In this document: positions 13,422 through 23,870 of the stretch, in pieces | Numbering within the stretch: the first letter of the stretch is position 1 | Layout of the letters: every line of letters begins with the position of its first letter | Assembly (NCBI RefSeq): GCF_002776525.5 | Contig: NW_022326531.1 | Location: 1,203,624 to 1,267,623, forward strand | Reading direction: 5' to 3' | DNA from: Piliocolobus tephrosceles | Lineage: Eukaryota; Chordata; Mammalia; Primates; Cercopithecidae | Length of the DNA stretch: 64,000 nt | Position numbers and translations under genes: made by a program | The notes under the pieces: generated by a model | Seen by the model: the letters and a program-made list of their open reading frames with translations, nothing else | The model's database searches: none | Told to the model about the DNA's origin: nothing

Positions 13422-13755
13422 TAGCCTGGCATGGTGGCTCATGCCTGTAATCCTAGCACTTTGGAAGGCTGGGGCAGGAGGATTGCTTGGGCTCAAGAGT
13501 TTGAGACCAGCCTGGGCAACATGGTGAAACCCTGTCTTGACCAAAACTGTAAAAAATTAGCTGTATAAATATAAAAAATGGCACGTGTCTAAGGTCCCAG
13601 CTACTCAGGAGGCTGAGGTGGGAGGATCGCTTGAGCCCAGGGGGTAGAGGATGTAGTGAGCCAAGATCATGCCAGTGCACTCCAGCCTGGTTGACAGAGC
13701 GTGACCCTGTCTCAGGAAAAAAAAAAAAATAATAGATAGATAGATATAGATGATA
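13422..13755 (+). mobile_element. AluJ, full-length, with (ATAG)n tail
   Basis: It starts TAGCCTGGCATGGTGG directly after the preceding fragment and carries both arms with AluJ-like positions (GGATTGCTTGGGCTCAAG). The A tail runs into degenerate ATAG repeats up to about 13755. Confidence 0.85.
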
Positions 13756-14109
13756 TAATTGAAAATACAAACATCAAACTAGATGTCATGGTAACAAATT
13801 AATGCTGAGCTCCGAGAAGAATGAATTGTTGTGGACTGGAGTAGTCAAGAGAAACTTTATGTAACAGGTGGCTAATGAGCTGGGACTTCAAAGTTAAGTA
13901 CAAGCTGAAATTGTGGAGATGAGGTAGTGTCAACGAAGAACCATGATGAGAGCAAAATCAAAGAGACATGGGATATGTGGGATGTTAGAGGCGATGAGTG
14001 GACTAGGACTGGTCCTGTTGGCTGGTTTCTAGTGATATTTGAGAAAGTATTGTGGGAGATAGATTTGGAAAAATAAATTCAGGTAGTGGAAGACTTTATT
14101 CTGCAGGTA

Positions 14110-14570
14110 CTGAGGAGTGTGGCAGAGATTTGCTAGTTGACACCAATACTCATTACCCATTCTTTCTGTGTGGTCATTGAAATTCCTGGTTTAACGGGAT
14201 GCATGGGTATTCAGAACAAAAAGCATTTACAACCCTTCCTTGTAGCTGTGTGGTGTCAATGGAAGTGGTGTGTGCTTCTGAGTAGGTCCTTAAAGGGAAG
14301 AGGTATTCTTCCTTCCCTTTAACTTTCCCTATTGTCTGGCCTATTGTGTGAAATGTGGAAGTAGGCTGCTACTAGGGTCCATGTGAGCAAAGCGAACACC
14401 TCAGCGTTGTTGAGTAGCCAGAGAAAAGGATCCCGACTCCCAGACACCTTCGGGCAGCCATAGTTTGGGCTACTCACATACGCATTTTATGAGCTAAAAT
14501 TTCACTTCTATTTTGCTTAAGCCACTGTATTTTGAGATTTGTAATGTAGCAGCCAAAATTTTGAATTGAG
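14110..14570 (+). mobile_element. Old dispersed LTR-like repeat, family not named
   Basis: The end reads TTGCTTAAGCCACTGTATTTTG then TGTAATGTAGCAGCC, the same terminal pattern as the segment near 28940. Both look like tails of an ancient LTR family. Assignment is by that pattern only. Confidence 0.4.
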
Positions 14571-14784
14571 CTATTGCTTCCTCGTAGTCCTTATGGTAGC
14601 CAGACAAGGCCTAGGGTGGCCAGTGGCCCCTGAGCTTCACGCATCCTAACATGCCGTATAAATAATATATACATGAATGAGTTGGGAAGCTCTGCCTTTC
14701 TTACAACAAGGAACCTCTGGAAGTGTTTGAGTAAGGAAGCAGCAATATAAGAATAAAGTTTCACAAGAATTAATCTGAGTGACA

Positions 14785-15058
14785 TTTAGCAGATCAGTGT
14801 TGCCTGGGGCTAGGAGTGGGGACTGCAGGATTTATCACAGATGGGCAAGAGGAAACTTTTTGACATAATGAAAATGTTCTAGATCTTGATTGTGGTTGTG
14901 GTTACATGAGTATATATAGTTGCCAAAACTAATTAACTCTATACTTGAAAGGGGTATATTTACTAGGTGTGCGTGTGTGTGTGTATATACATATATATGT
15001 GTGTGTGTGTATATATATGTGTTTATATACATGTATATAAAATCTCAATAAAGTTAAT
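14785..15058 (+). mobile_element. L1 3' end with embedded TG/TA microsatellite
   Basis: GACATAATGAAAATGTTC, GATTGTGGTTGTGGTTACA, a diverged CTTGAAAGGGG region and a terminal AATCTCAATAAAG match the 3' UTR of old L1M elements. A (TG)n/(TA)n microsatellite of about 70 bases at 14967-15040 has grown near its end. Confidence 0.65.
14967..15040. repeat. (TG)n/(TA)n compound microsatellite
   Basis: Alternating purine-pyrimidine tract of TGTG and ATAT blocks; likely length-variable. Confidence 0.9.
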
Positions 15059-15074
15059 TTAAGAACTTAATTTG

Positions 15075-15363
15075 GGCTAGGCACGGTGCCTCATGCCTGT
15101 AATCCCAGCACTTTAGGAGGCCGAGGTGGGCAGATCACGAGGTCAGGAGTTCAAGGCCAGCCTGGCCAACATAGTGAAACCCCCATCTCTACTAAAAATA
15201 CAAAATATTAGATGCGCACCGGTAGTCCCAGATACTTGGGAGGCTGAGGCAGGAGAATCACTTGAACCCAGGAGGCAGGGGTTGCAGTGAGCCAAGATCA
15301 CGCCACTGACTTCAGCCTGGGCGACAGTGTGAGACTCCATTTAAAAAAAAAAAAAAAAAAAAA
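15075..15363 (+). mobile_element. Alu with 13-base target-site duplication
   Basis: The Alu body runs from GGCTAGGCACGG to an A tail of about 25. It is flanked by AAGAACTTAATTT at 15061-15073 and 15364-15376, an exact 13-base duplication. It inserted just beyond the L1 3' end. Confidence 0.95.
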
Positions 15364-15589
15364 AAGAACTTAATTTGCCTGTGTGTGTACAAGATACTTT
15401 AGATAATTTATACTTGTTCTTGGGAAATAATAGTAGGAATGAGGTTAGACAAGAGCATCATTTTGAAAAAAATAGTAATAGAATCTGGAGACCAATTAGG
15501 CCTGGTGATATTGATTTATGTGGAGGGGAATTTGGCTTTTCTACGTAAAGAATCATCTGAGCTTCACCACGGGTCGGTGAAGATACCAT

Positions 15590-15795
15590 GCCACAAAATG
15601 GGGAGAATGGAAGTACAGCTCTGCCACATATTAGCTAAGTAAATTTATTCAGTCTCTTGGAGTTCCTCTTCTTCATTTGTAAAATAAAGTGGGGTGCCTG
15701 CAAATTGCAAATGAGTTGCAAAGAACAGAGAAAATAAGTGTAAAGAACCTCCTACATGTGCCTGGTACCTAGTACGCACCCCTGAAAGTATGAGA
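15590..15795 (+). mobile_element. MIR SINE
   Basis: CAGCTCTGCCACATATTAGCT, TTCTTCATTTGTAAAATAAAG and GTGCCTGGTACCTAGTA are MIR landmarks in order. Confidence 0.65.
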
Positions 15796-16689
15796 CAAAG
15801 AATGACTGCAATTAACACATAAAAATAGAAAAAGAAAAGCTTTCAAGATCAAGATGATACCAAAGATTCTATATGTTTCCAGGATGTGAGGAAATGAGAA
15901 CTCAGTTCATAGGGGAGACGAATCTACTTGTAAATCTCAGAATGACAATAGGAAGAGGGTTGGGTGAAGCAGCATAGCAGTTGGCAGTGTTTTTAAAAAG
16001 GGGGCAGCTCCTTTGCCAGAGAAGATTCAGTAGTATAATCATTTCTTGTTTTTACCTCCCTTGACTCATCCACAGGAGTGGGAGTTCAGACAAAAGGAAG
16101 CTTCTGTGGCAATCTATTTAAGATTCTCCTCATATAAGATTTGGTTCCCAGCCCATTTTCTGTCAGGCTTCCTGAGATGGGAAAGCAATGCATAAAAATT
16201 CTCAGGCTTGACAGTGAATTCTCCAAAGCTCCAGACTGAAATTTACAGCTGCCTGTAGACATCTCCATCTGTATGTCCTGCAGGATCTCTAACTCTGTGT
16301 CTCAGACCAAATTAATTACCCTCTCATACTCGTTCCCCTCCATCTTCCATCTAGGTTAATGCCATTGCCAGTGTGCCAGGCGCAAAATCCAGAAAGTTCA
16401 GTTCTTTTACTTCTTGTCCCATACTCCCTGAGGTCTATCTACTGCCAATTTTTGTGGATTCACCCTGGTGTGACCTGTTTTATGCACTCTTGTTTTTTGA
16501 GGTCCGTTGTCCTGGTGAGGATCCTTATCCCTCTCCAGGACCACAGTAACAGCAAACTATCCAGTCTCCCGCCGGGACCTGCAGTGTGTACAACTCTCGA
16601 GCGCTTCGCTTACCTAGACTGTGGTCAGTGGTGGCCCACCCACTCAGGAGTTGCGTAATGAGTATAACTGTCTCCTGGTCCCCTCTTTC

Positions 16690-17175
16690 TTACTTGGCTA
16701 ATCCAGTTAAATTAATGAAATATTCATCATTTCTCTTTCTGAAATCACTTCGGTGACTTTACTTTGAGCCTACAGAACAAAGCACCCAAACTCAAATTTC
16801 ATTCATTTGCTCTCCCATGGCATCTCTTCAAGCATTCTATGATCTAACCACATTGAACCATAAGTCATAACTCCAAAATAATGTATACTTTTTAACCTCA
16901 AACTCATGGCTCATGGAACATTTTCCACGAGCTAGCTAGACTCCACTGCTCCTTCTGATCCAGCTTGAAGGCCATCTCCTTGGCATAGCGGCCTTAGTTC
17001 CACTCTACTCCATCCCTTATTCTTAAGAAGGGCCCTACTTGCTGCATATTCCCTTATTTATTTTTCCTGTGGTTAGCACGAGTGTCTCTAACCCAGATTC
17101 TACAGTGTTTAAGGACAGACATCATCTCTTGTTGCCATCTCTGAGTCTCCAGGGCACTTTGAATGTACTGTTAAC
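16690..17175 (+). mobile_element. L2 LINE fossil
   Basis: Diverged L2 3' region in sense: GAGCCTACAGAACAAAG, TTCTATGATCTAACCACATT, CCTTAGTTCCACTCTACTCC, then CTCCAGGGCACTTTGAATG. Confidence 0.6.
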
Positions 17176-18204
17176 CAGTCTAAAAATGATCTTCTTAAAT
17201 TTCTACTTTTAAAAAATGGTGATTTTTTTCAACCAAAGAAAGCTCTTAAAAATTCCCAAAGAAACAGTTAACAGTTTTGTTTGCAATGTACCCAAACAGT
17301 GAACTCCCTCAGCTCTACTGCATTAAATACACTTTTTTAACTCCCTTGCAGTTTTATTATTCCAGGTGCACCGCTACCATAAGAGGCTTTGTGGGCTATT
17401 GCTATAAATGTCATTCATTCCCATTAAGCAAGTGTATTATATACAAAATGATTGTCTAAATTTATGTTGACCATTCTAGAGTGTAGTAAATCAGGTAATA
17501 CATCAAAATATCCGAGGTCTAAACATGTAGAAAGCAACTTTTGTAATTTGAGGACTTTCCATTTTACTGAGCCCGACATATTATATGCTTGCTCTTGCTG
17601 TGACTGTAAGGCATATTAAAAAAAGCAGCAGCTAAATTTGACCATTATACAAATAATTCAAACAAAACTCATAGATATCTATCTCAGTTACATGGGTATT
17701 TTAGGTGAAATTACAGGGATTTGGGGCATTGAGGAAGCTATTAGAAGGGATGCTTTTGGCTCTGATTGAACAAGTACTGTACTCAGTTTCCATTAAAATC
17801 TATGGAAGATTTTAAATATGGCAGTCAATTTCAAGTATTGTATTCCTTGACTCATTTGAAGAGAATTTGAAGTTAACTAAGAGACTCATATTCTCTTAAA
17901 AATTAGTAATAGTTATAAAACTATGATTATGCAAACATTGAAAAGATAAATTACCACAAATGGGCATATTTTTATATTATCTCAAACAAGTATATTACTT
18001 AACATTTAGCTAAAAAGCAAAAACGAAAAATAAGTGGGCTTTTTGACTCTTCTCAGTGAAAATACATACTCTTATAGGTCTGCTCTATAGTTTGGAAATC
18101 AATATTAATACTTTATGCAATCATTCTTTCTCATGTTTTTTCCCCTTGATAATCTTCTCAAGTGGCTTAAGTGCTTGTAATGTATTAAAAAATAGGCACA
18201 GACA

Positions 18205-18245
18205 AGTCATTACTCTCTAGAAAATATTTATTGACACATTTTATT
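18205..18245 (-). terminator. TSPAN12 polyadenylation region
   Basis: Two AATAAA hexamers lie on the minus strand, at 18240-18245 and 18227-18232 (TTTATT on the plus strand). Cleavage would be expected 10-30 bases further, around 18205-18220. These are the first paired canonical signals at a distance that gives a plausible 3' UTR; the exact cleavage site is inferred. Confidence 0.7.
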
Positions 18246-19474
18246 TTTCTTTCCATATTCTGAGAAATAAACAAAATACACAAAATACAGTAAAATGCAC
18301 TTTTCCCATTTCAAATAAATATACTATACTCTTGTAAAAAATTTAATAATCTGTGTAATTTGCCACAGTATATTAATCAGTGAAACAAAACAAAGAATCT
18401 CTAAATTGTCATGTGTTTTAATCATTCTTACAAGCATTTTTCTGGAGAAAAAGAACATTATTTTCTGTAGAATTATATTGACTTAGAGATTATTGCTTCT
18501 TGTTTGGAGAAGGCAAAGATAAGTTTTTTAAAAAGTGTTTAGTGTCAAAAAGAGTCTTCATTTGGGAGAAAAACAGCATACAAGTCCTTTCTGAATCAAC
18601 TAAATTATGTGCAAATTTTCTTCTTAATACTTCCTAAAGACCAGACTACATTCTGCATAATGATTCCTATGTATCACACTGGTAATTTTCAAAATTAGTG
18701 GTTAAGTATTTAAATTAACAGTTATATGTGTAATATAAGCCCAGGACAGAATATTAAAGCTCTATTAACAGGAAAGGCTAAAAATAATGATGCTATACAG
18801 GACAAATTTTCCTTTTCATAATGGTTATTCTTAACATTATCAGAACTGAAATCTACTGAATTATACAGATTTAACACAGACTTATATACAAATAGATCCC
18901 TGATCAGTTTAAGACAATGTGTTAGCTTGCTCTTTTAAGTGGTAAGAATATTTTAGTAACCAGCAAAAATCACATTTAGGTAGTCACCAATATTGAAAGT
19001 TTTCTGATGTATAATTTATTTAGCATCAAAAGAATAGATCGCTGAATAATAAAAGTTATTAGTATCTTCTAACTTCCTATGTTAGCATTTAATTAGTACT
19101 TTCTATACTAGTTGGTAGAAGTAAATCAACCTTTACTGTAGCTCCAGTTCCACCATATGTGACTCGTTTGCATGGATGCAGAAATGCTAATCAAACCATG
19201 CTGCCTCAAAACATAACTGTGTTCAGTCATACACAGGCTACACAGTGGGTATGACATTTGTCTTCCGCATTTTAAGGGCATCAATTATTGTCCAGGTGGT
19301 GACTTATGACATGAAACTTTTCCCTCCTCATTTTAAAGCATAGAATAGTATATGCTTAGGTGTTATTTTATGACAACATTTTTATTCTACCTGTTTCTGA
19401 AACACATAGTATGTACTCAAAAATTCACAAGTCCAATAAAACAAGTTTGTGGTTTTCTTCTGTGACATTTCTTT
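18205..19474 (-). other. TSPAN12: TSPAN12 3' untranslated region
   Basis: About 1.27 kb of AT-rich sequence follows the TAA stop to the first good poly(A) signals on the minus strand. I see no Alu, L1 or LTR insertion in it, which contrasts with the flanks and fits purifying selection on a UTR. The 3' end is inferred from the signals, not observed. The size agrees with a human mRNA of about 2.5 kb as I recall it. Confidence 0.8.
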
Positions 19475-19780
19475 TTATAACTCCTCCATCTCAAAGTGTG
19501 TATTAAAGCTGTTTGCCATGGATGTGTGTTCAAAGATTCTTGACAGGCTTGGTTTCAACAGTTCTACTGAGGGACATGACAGGTGCTGAGAGTTCTCATT
19601 CTTCAAGGACATCATTTGGTCTGTCACAGGCTCCCTTCTATCATAATACAGAGCCCAGAGCAGAGTAATGGTGAGAATCATGGCCAGAATTTGTGTCACT
19701 CCAATGGAGATTCCCAGAAATCTCAGCACCTGCAGTTGTTTGGTTCCTCTCAAAAAGGAATACATTTTCTTCCCACAACC
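19475..19780 (-). CDS. TSPAN12: TSPAN12 coding exon 8 (residues 205-305 and stop)
   Basis: This segment encodes 101 residues plus TAA (stop at 19475-19477). The acceptor is tttcttttacag before GGT. It begins GCGKKMYSFL, with Cys206 the last loop cysteine. A hydrophobic stretch follows at about residues 225-250 (FLGISIGVTQ to ALYY), which is transmembrane segment 4. A 55-residue cytoplasmic tail then ends HFEMEEL. The reading frame is intact, and positions mutated in human vitreoretinopathy (Met210, Ala237, Leu245) carry the normal residue. Compared with the human protein as I remember it, Gly256 is Val (codon GTG at 19625-19627) and Asp266 is Glu (codon GAG at 19595-19597); both are in the tail. 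The long tail after TM4 is characteristic of TSPAN12. Confidence 0.97.
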   Translation of the reverse strand, partial: GCGKKMYSFLRGTKQLQVLRFLGISIGVTQILAMILTITLLWALYYDRREPVTDQMMSLKNENSQHLSCPSVELLKPSLSRIFEHTSMANSFNTHFEMEEL

Positions 19781-19904
19781 CTGTAAAAGAAATACACGGT
19801 CAACATTATTTTACATATGTTACAGAAGGCCAAAAATAGTTAATGAAAGCAAACAATCTGTATCAGTTAATGAAATCAGACTATTTGGATCATAAAGTTT
19901 AAGA

Positions 19905-20044
19905 CAGTGGTTCTCAACAGGGAAAGCTGATGAGAAGGAGGTTCAGAAAGGGATGTGTGTAGCTTTTGAAAAGCCTGTCCAGCTGATTCCAATGAGCCAA
20001 CCCCTTCTTTTGTCTTTCTCAAAACCTGAAGTTGAGACCCACTG
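19905..20044. mobile_element. MER5A-like hAT MITE
   Basis: Terminal inverted repeats CAGTGGTTCTCAAC at the left and GTTGAGACCCACTG at the right enclose about 140 bases that include GATTCCAATGAGCC, the pattern of short MER5-type hAT elements. Confidence 0.75.
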
Positions 20045-20066
20045 GTATAAAACTCAACATCTAAAG

Positions 20067-20280
20067 CAGGGGTTGATTTACTTGTTTTCTTTTTTCAGAT
20101 GGCCAGATAGTAAATATTTTGGGCTTTGTGAGCCATATGGTCTCCATGGCAACTACTCATCCCTGCCACTGTCACAAGAAAGCAGCCATAGACGGTAAGT
20201 GAATGAATGAATGTAGCTGGGTTCCAGTGAAACTTCAAACACACCAAAAGGCATTAGGCCAGATCTGGCACACAATGTTT
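20067..20280 (+). mobile_element. hAT-Charlie-type DNA transposon fossil
   Basis: CAGGGGTT at the left, GGCCAGATAGTAAATATTTT, TTTGTGAGCCATATGGTCTC, AAAGCAGCCATAGACGG and GGCCAGATCTGGC near the right match a common nonautonomous hAT family. It is separated by 22 bases from the MER5-like copy. Confidence 0.75.
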
Positions 20281-20563
20281 ATGATTTAATAATACTTAAC
20301 ACTGATTTGGTAAAGTTGCTTCTCTGGCCACCTTAACCTATTTGATACAAACACAAGAAATTTGCACAAACACAGACATACACATACATTCTGTGGGAAA
20401 CTAACATAGACATCACAAAGACAACTCACCAAAATTTAAGTATTTTTCAAAGAGTTCCACTCAAATATTCTGTGAGAGCTCATTCTTAGGTTTATGTGTC
20501 ATTTTAATAAGCATTTTTAAATGACACAGTGATACAGCAGATAGAAATTATTTAGGCAGATAG

Positions 20564-21127
20564 TGAGGGTAAAAGAGTCCTCGGCGGAATTTCTCTTTTA
20601 ACAAAAAGCAGCTCCAAAATCATTAAAAGAACTGCCTGAAAAATCGAGCTGTAGACATAGACAAGCAAGCTGGAAGCTTGCACAGGTGAATGCCAGCAGC
20701 TGTGCCAACAGAAAAGGGCTACCTGGGGGCCAGGTATGTTCAACATGGAGGCTCCACCTTCCCCTGTCTTTGTGTATAAAGTAAAGAAACAGGTAACATG
20801 GCGCCAGCCAAGTAGAGAACCCATCAGAACAATAAAAGATTAGGGTGGAGGTGGCCAGATTTTCACGCACCATGCAAATGGTACACCTGGTCCAACCAAT
20901 CTTTCGTGCCCTGGGTACATCAGACTCTGCCTCCTCAAGATTATCTATAAAACCCGCTGCATTTTGCTGTGGACCAGAAAACCCACTCAGGAACCCTCTC
21001 TGCAGGAGACAGCTCTTCTCTTTTTGCGTCTATTAAACCTCCACTCTTAACTTCACTCCCTGTGTGTTCACATCCTTGATTTCCTTGGCCTGAGACAACT
21101 AACCTTGGGTATTACCCAGGATGGACA
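20564..21127 (+). mobile_element. ERV1-type solitary LTR, plus strand
   Basis: About 564 bases with LTR-like organisation: a TATAAAA box at 20946-20952, ATTAAA poly(A) signal at 21032-21037, then TTGATTTCCTTGGCCTGAGA and ACAACTAACCTTGGGTATTA near the end. It lies antisense to TSPAN12 in intron 7. Boundaries are approximate, and no target duplication was recognised. Open frames of about 90 codons on both strands are incidental. Confidence 0.6.
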
Positions 21128-21137
21128 GTGTCACTTC

Positions 21138-21335
21138 AACAGTATAGTATAATGGTTAAGATCATGAACTGCTACGTGATTTGGGGCAAGTTATTTCATC
21201 TCTCTGTGCTTCAGTTTTCTTGTCTAAAAACATAGATGATAATAGTGCTTACCTGTCTGCGATGTTGGGAGGATTAAATGCACAGACACATTTTAACACT
21301 TAGAATAGTGCCTCATAAATGTTAAGAACCCAATA
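21138..21335 (+). mobile_element. MIR SINE with internal deletion
   Basis: It begins ACAGTATAGTATAATGGTTA, then jumps to GATTTGGGGCAAGTTATTTC, TCTGTGCTTCAGTTTTCTTG, GGAGGATTAAATGCACAGA and TAGTGCCTCATAAATG. The middle part of the MIR tRNA-derived/core region is missing. Confidence 0.85.
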
Positions 21336-21939
21336 GGTACAATCTCTTGTCTCATATGTCAGTTCACAGATTATAAAGTAGAAAGATCAAATTAAAAATA
21401 GATGGAGAATCTATGATTAGCAGATATTAATGGAAAAATATGAGGTACAACACTTCATAAAAGAGTATGAAAATACCAGAAACACAGCATTATGTCACCA
21501 GTGAGCACTTCTGCTCAGCTCTACCCTACAAGAGCAAGGTGGCTGCCACTGTTTTACAGGACAAAGAGATAACTGTCCAAAATGATTACTTGCTACTGAG
21601 ACATTAGATCATTAGCTTCCTGATGAAGCAGAGAAATGTTTTACATAGTTTGGGAAGAGTCACCTCAAAATTTGTTAAGTTAAAAAGATTTGGCTTCAGA
21701 CATCTGGAAAATTAATTTGCATAGCAACTTCATTTAACATCATTACCAAATAATGTGGCACTATTTTCTCACATCTATCTTTGAAGAAATTGATATAAAA
21801 CAGCCTTGGATCATGTTTAGCTGATTCCTTACCTATGTTCTCAGTACTTAGTACAAAAATGGACTTTTAGTGAATAAATAATTAGCATGAATATATTAAT
21901 ATTTTAGTAATAATAACAGATTTCAGAATTAGAGGTAAA

Positions 21940-22248
21940 TTGGCTGGGCGTGGTGGCTCACACCTGTAATCCTAGCACTTTGGGAGGCCAAAGCGGGCAG
22001 ATCACTTGAGGTCTAGAGTTTGAGACTAGTCTTGCTATCATGGTGAAACCCTGTCTCTACTAAAAATACAAAAATTAGCTGGGCATGGTGGTACATGCCT
22101 GTAATCTGAGCTACTCTGGAGGCTGAGACATGAGAATTGCTTGAACCCGGGAGGCAGAGGTTGCAGTGAGCTGAGATCGCCCCACTGGACTCCAGCCTGG
22201 GCAACACAGCGAGACCCTGTCTCAAACAACAACAACAACAACAACAAA
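21940..22248 (+). mobile_element. Alu with (AAC)n tail and 15-base target duplication
   Basis: Exact duplications AGAATTAGAGGTAAA at 21925-21939 and 22249-22263 bracket the element. The A tail has evolved into (AAC)n, with seven or so units. Confidence 0.96.
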
Positions 22249-23100
22249 AGAATTAGAGGTAAACCAAAGATACAAAATTCCAGTTAGGAGGAGTAAGTTC
22301 AAGAGGTCTACAATACAACGTGGTGACTATAATTAATAACAATGTATTAGTTATTCAAAAAAGTAACCCATTCAATAAATATATATGCTGATGATTCAAT
22401 TCTGTGAAATGCTATCAGTAAATTACTTGATTTTTACCCTTTCAATAGTGTCTGGGGCTTAAATTGTATCTCTATTGTCTTAAGATCTCCTACCCCTTTA
22501 CACTAATTCATTTTAAGCTAAGAAACTGTGCCAGAAATGTAATGTTTCCTTTTCAAATCTGGGAATAAAACAAGGCAGAAATTGATAATTAAGTAAAGTT
22601 TATTATGTTTCATATCTTGGCACTGTTTAAAGTCTATTTCAGTGTATCTTAAACAATCACATTTATTTTTAAAATGGTACAGTAAATTCTATCACCTAGG
22701 ATGGTTGGGGAATGAGACCTATTAATATGGAACACTCTAGAATGGGAGGGGTCCTTGGAAGTAATGAATTCAACTTTTTATCTTTTAAAAACATGGCAAA
22801 AAAGCACTTGTAGAGTGACATAGCAAAACTGGCATGGAAAGGACCTCCAAAGAATCTCTACTCATGTAAGCAATGAAAACACTGGCAAAAAACTGTTAGC
22901 CTCAATTTTTCTAGAATTCTGGAAATTAACCAAAGTTTTGCAGCAATCTGAGGAGCGTTTATTCACGAAAAGCCGCCGAATCTCATTAGGAACAGCAAGC
23001 GCTATGCAATTTTCATTTGCCCTATTCCCATCCCTGCTCCCCCTTGGTAGCCTGGAAAGCCAAGAGCCTGCAATCCTGGTGAGAACTGGCAACCTAGCCG

Positions 23101-23114
23101 CCACCAGAGGGCGC
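23101..23114 (+). promoter_or_regulatory. CTCF-like motif 1
   Basis: CCACCAGAGGGCGC matches the 14-base CTCF core consensus CCASYAGRKGGCRS at every position. It lies in a locally GC-richer part of intron 7. Occupancy is not known from sequence. Confidence 0.55.
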
Positions 23115-23499
23115 AGAATGGGGTTGCAGCTCCTTCAAGGCCCCATTCCCAGAGGATTGTTATTGTATGGCTGATCTGGCGGTTCCCCAGAAGACCCCAC
23201 TCAGAAGGATGTCTTTATTTGACCTGAACTTGAAGCCCGACTAGGGAAAGCCTCCGGTCCCTCCCCCTCAGGAGGTTTCCAACGACAGTTAGAGGTAACT
23301 ATTGATCTCTGAGGCTGCCTGAGGCAGTTGGTAACAGTTGTGCACAAGGGGGCTTGACAAAGCTCTGACATATTCGTGGGGATCTCGAAAATTACACACA
23401 CGAATAGGGCTATGCTTAGATTCAGGGGCTGTGCATAGGCCCAGGAAAGATCTGCAAAGATCCTAAGATCTCTCCTCTGGCTGACGATGAAGCTCTGTG

Positions 23500-23870
23500 C
23501 ACCCTTGGTAAAGGCCAGGAGACTCGCTGGTTCTAGACATCTAAGGCATCTAAGGAAATCTCTGTCCGTTCATTAACTGACCACTAAGCTAATTGAGCAG
23601 AAACTTCAATGACCACATGTGACAAAGAACACAGCCTTTAGAGAATTAGTTTAGAAAATGCTATCGAACCAAGAAATAAACAACAGCAAACGTTGGAGAG
23701 GTGGAAAAATCTGATTTTCCAAGTTGTCACATTATATTATTTAAAACGTCCTGTTCTCTTAAAAAAAAAAAAAAAAAAAAAAAAAACAGTTATAAGACAT
23801 GCAAAGAAACAAGAAAGTATGACTCACAGGGGAATAAAAAAAAAAATGAATGAAATTGTAGTTCTAATGA
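23500..23870 (+). mobile_element. L1 5' UTR/5' region fragment (old L1), sense
   Basis: GACATCTAAGGCATCTAAGG, AACTTCAATGACCACATGTG, GAACACAGCCTTTAGAGAAT, CAAGTTGTCACATTATATTA and GCAAAGAAACAAGAAAGTATG recall the 5' region of old primate L1 elements. The match may extend left to about 22950, which would put the CTCF-like motif at 23101 inside the element. An A run of about 26 at 23761-23786 replaces the usual A-rich spot. Confidence 0.6.

Larger units (their letters stand above)
1..18204. other. 3' flank of TSPAN12, no gene recognised
   Basis: I found no conserved exon in this block. It is mostly transposon fossils, listed separately. Stretches with no assignable content include 926-1344, 2341-2714, 3456-4259, 4757-5628, 5974-6364, 6672-7429, 7986-8524, 12666-13306, 15796-16689 and 17176-18204. 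Open frames here up to about 130 codons are in LTR, L1 or Alu sequence or look random. In human gene order KCND2 lies on this side at some distance; none of its exons is recognised here. Confidence 0.7.
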
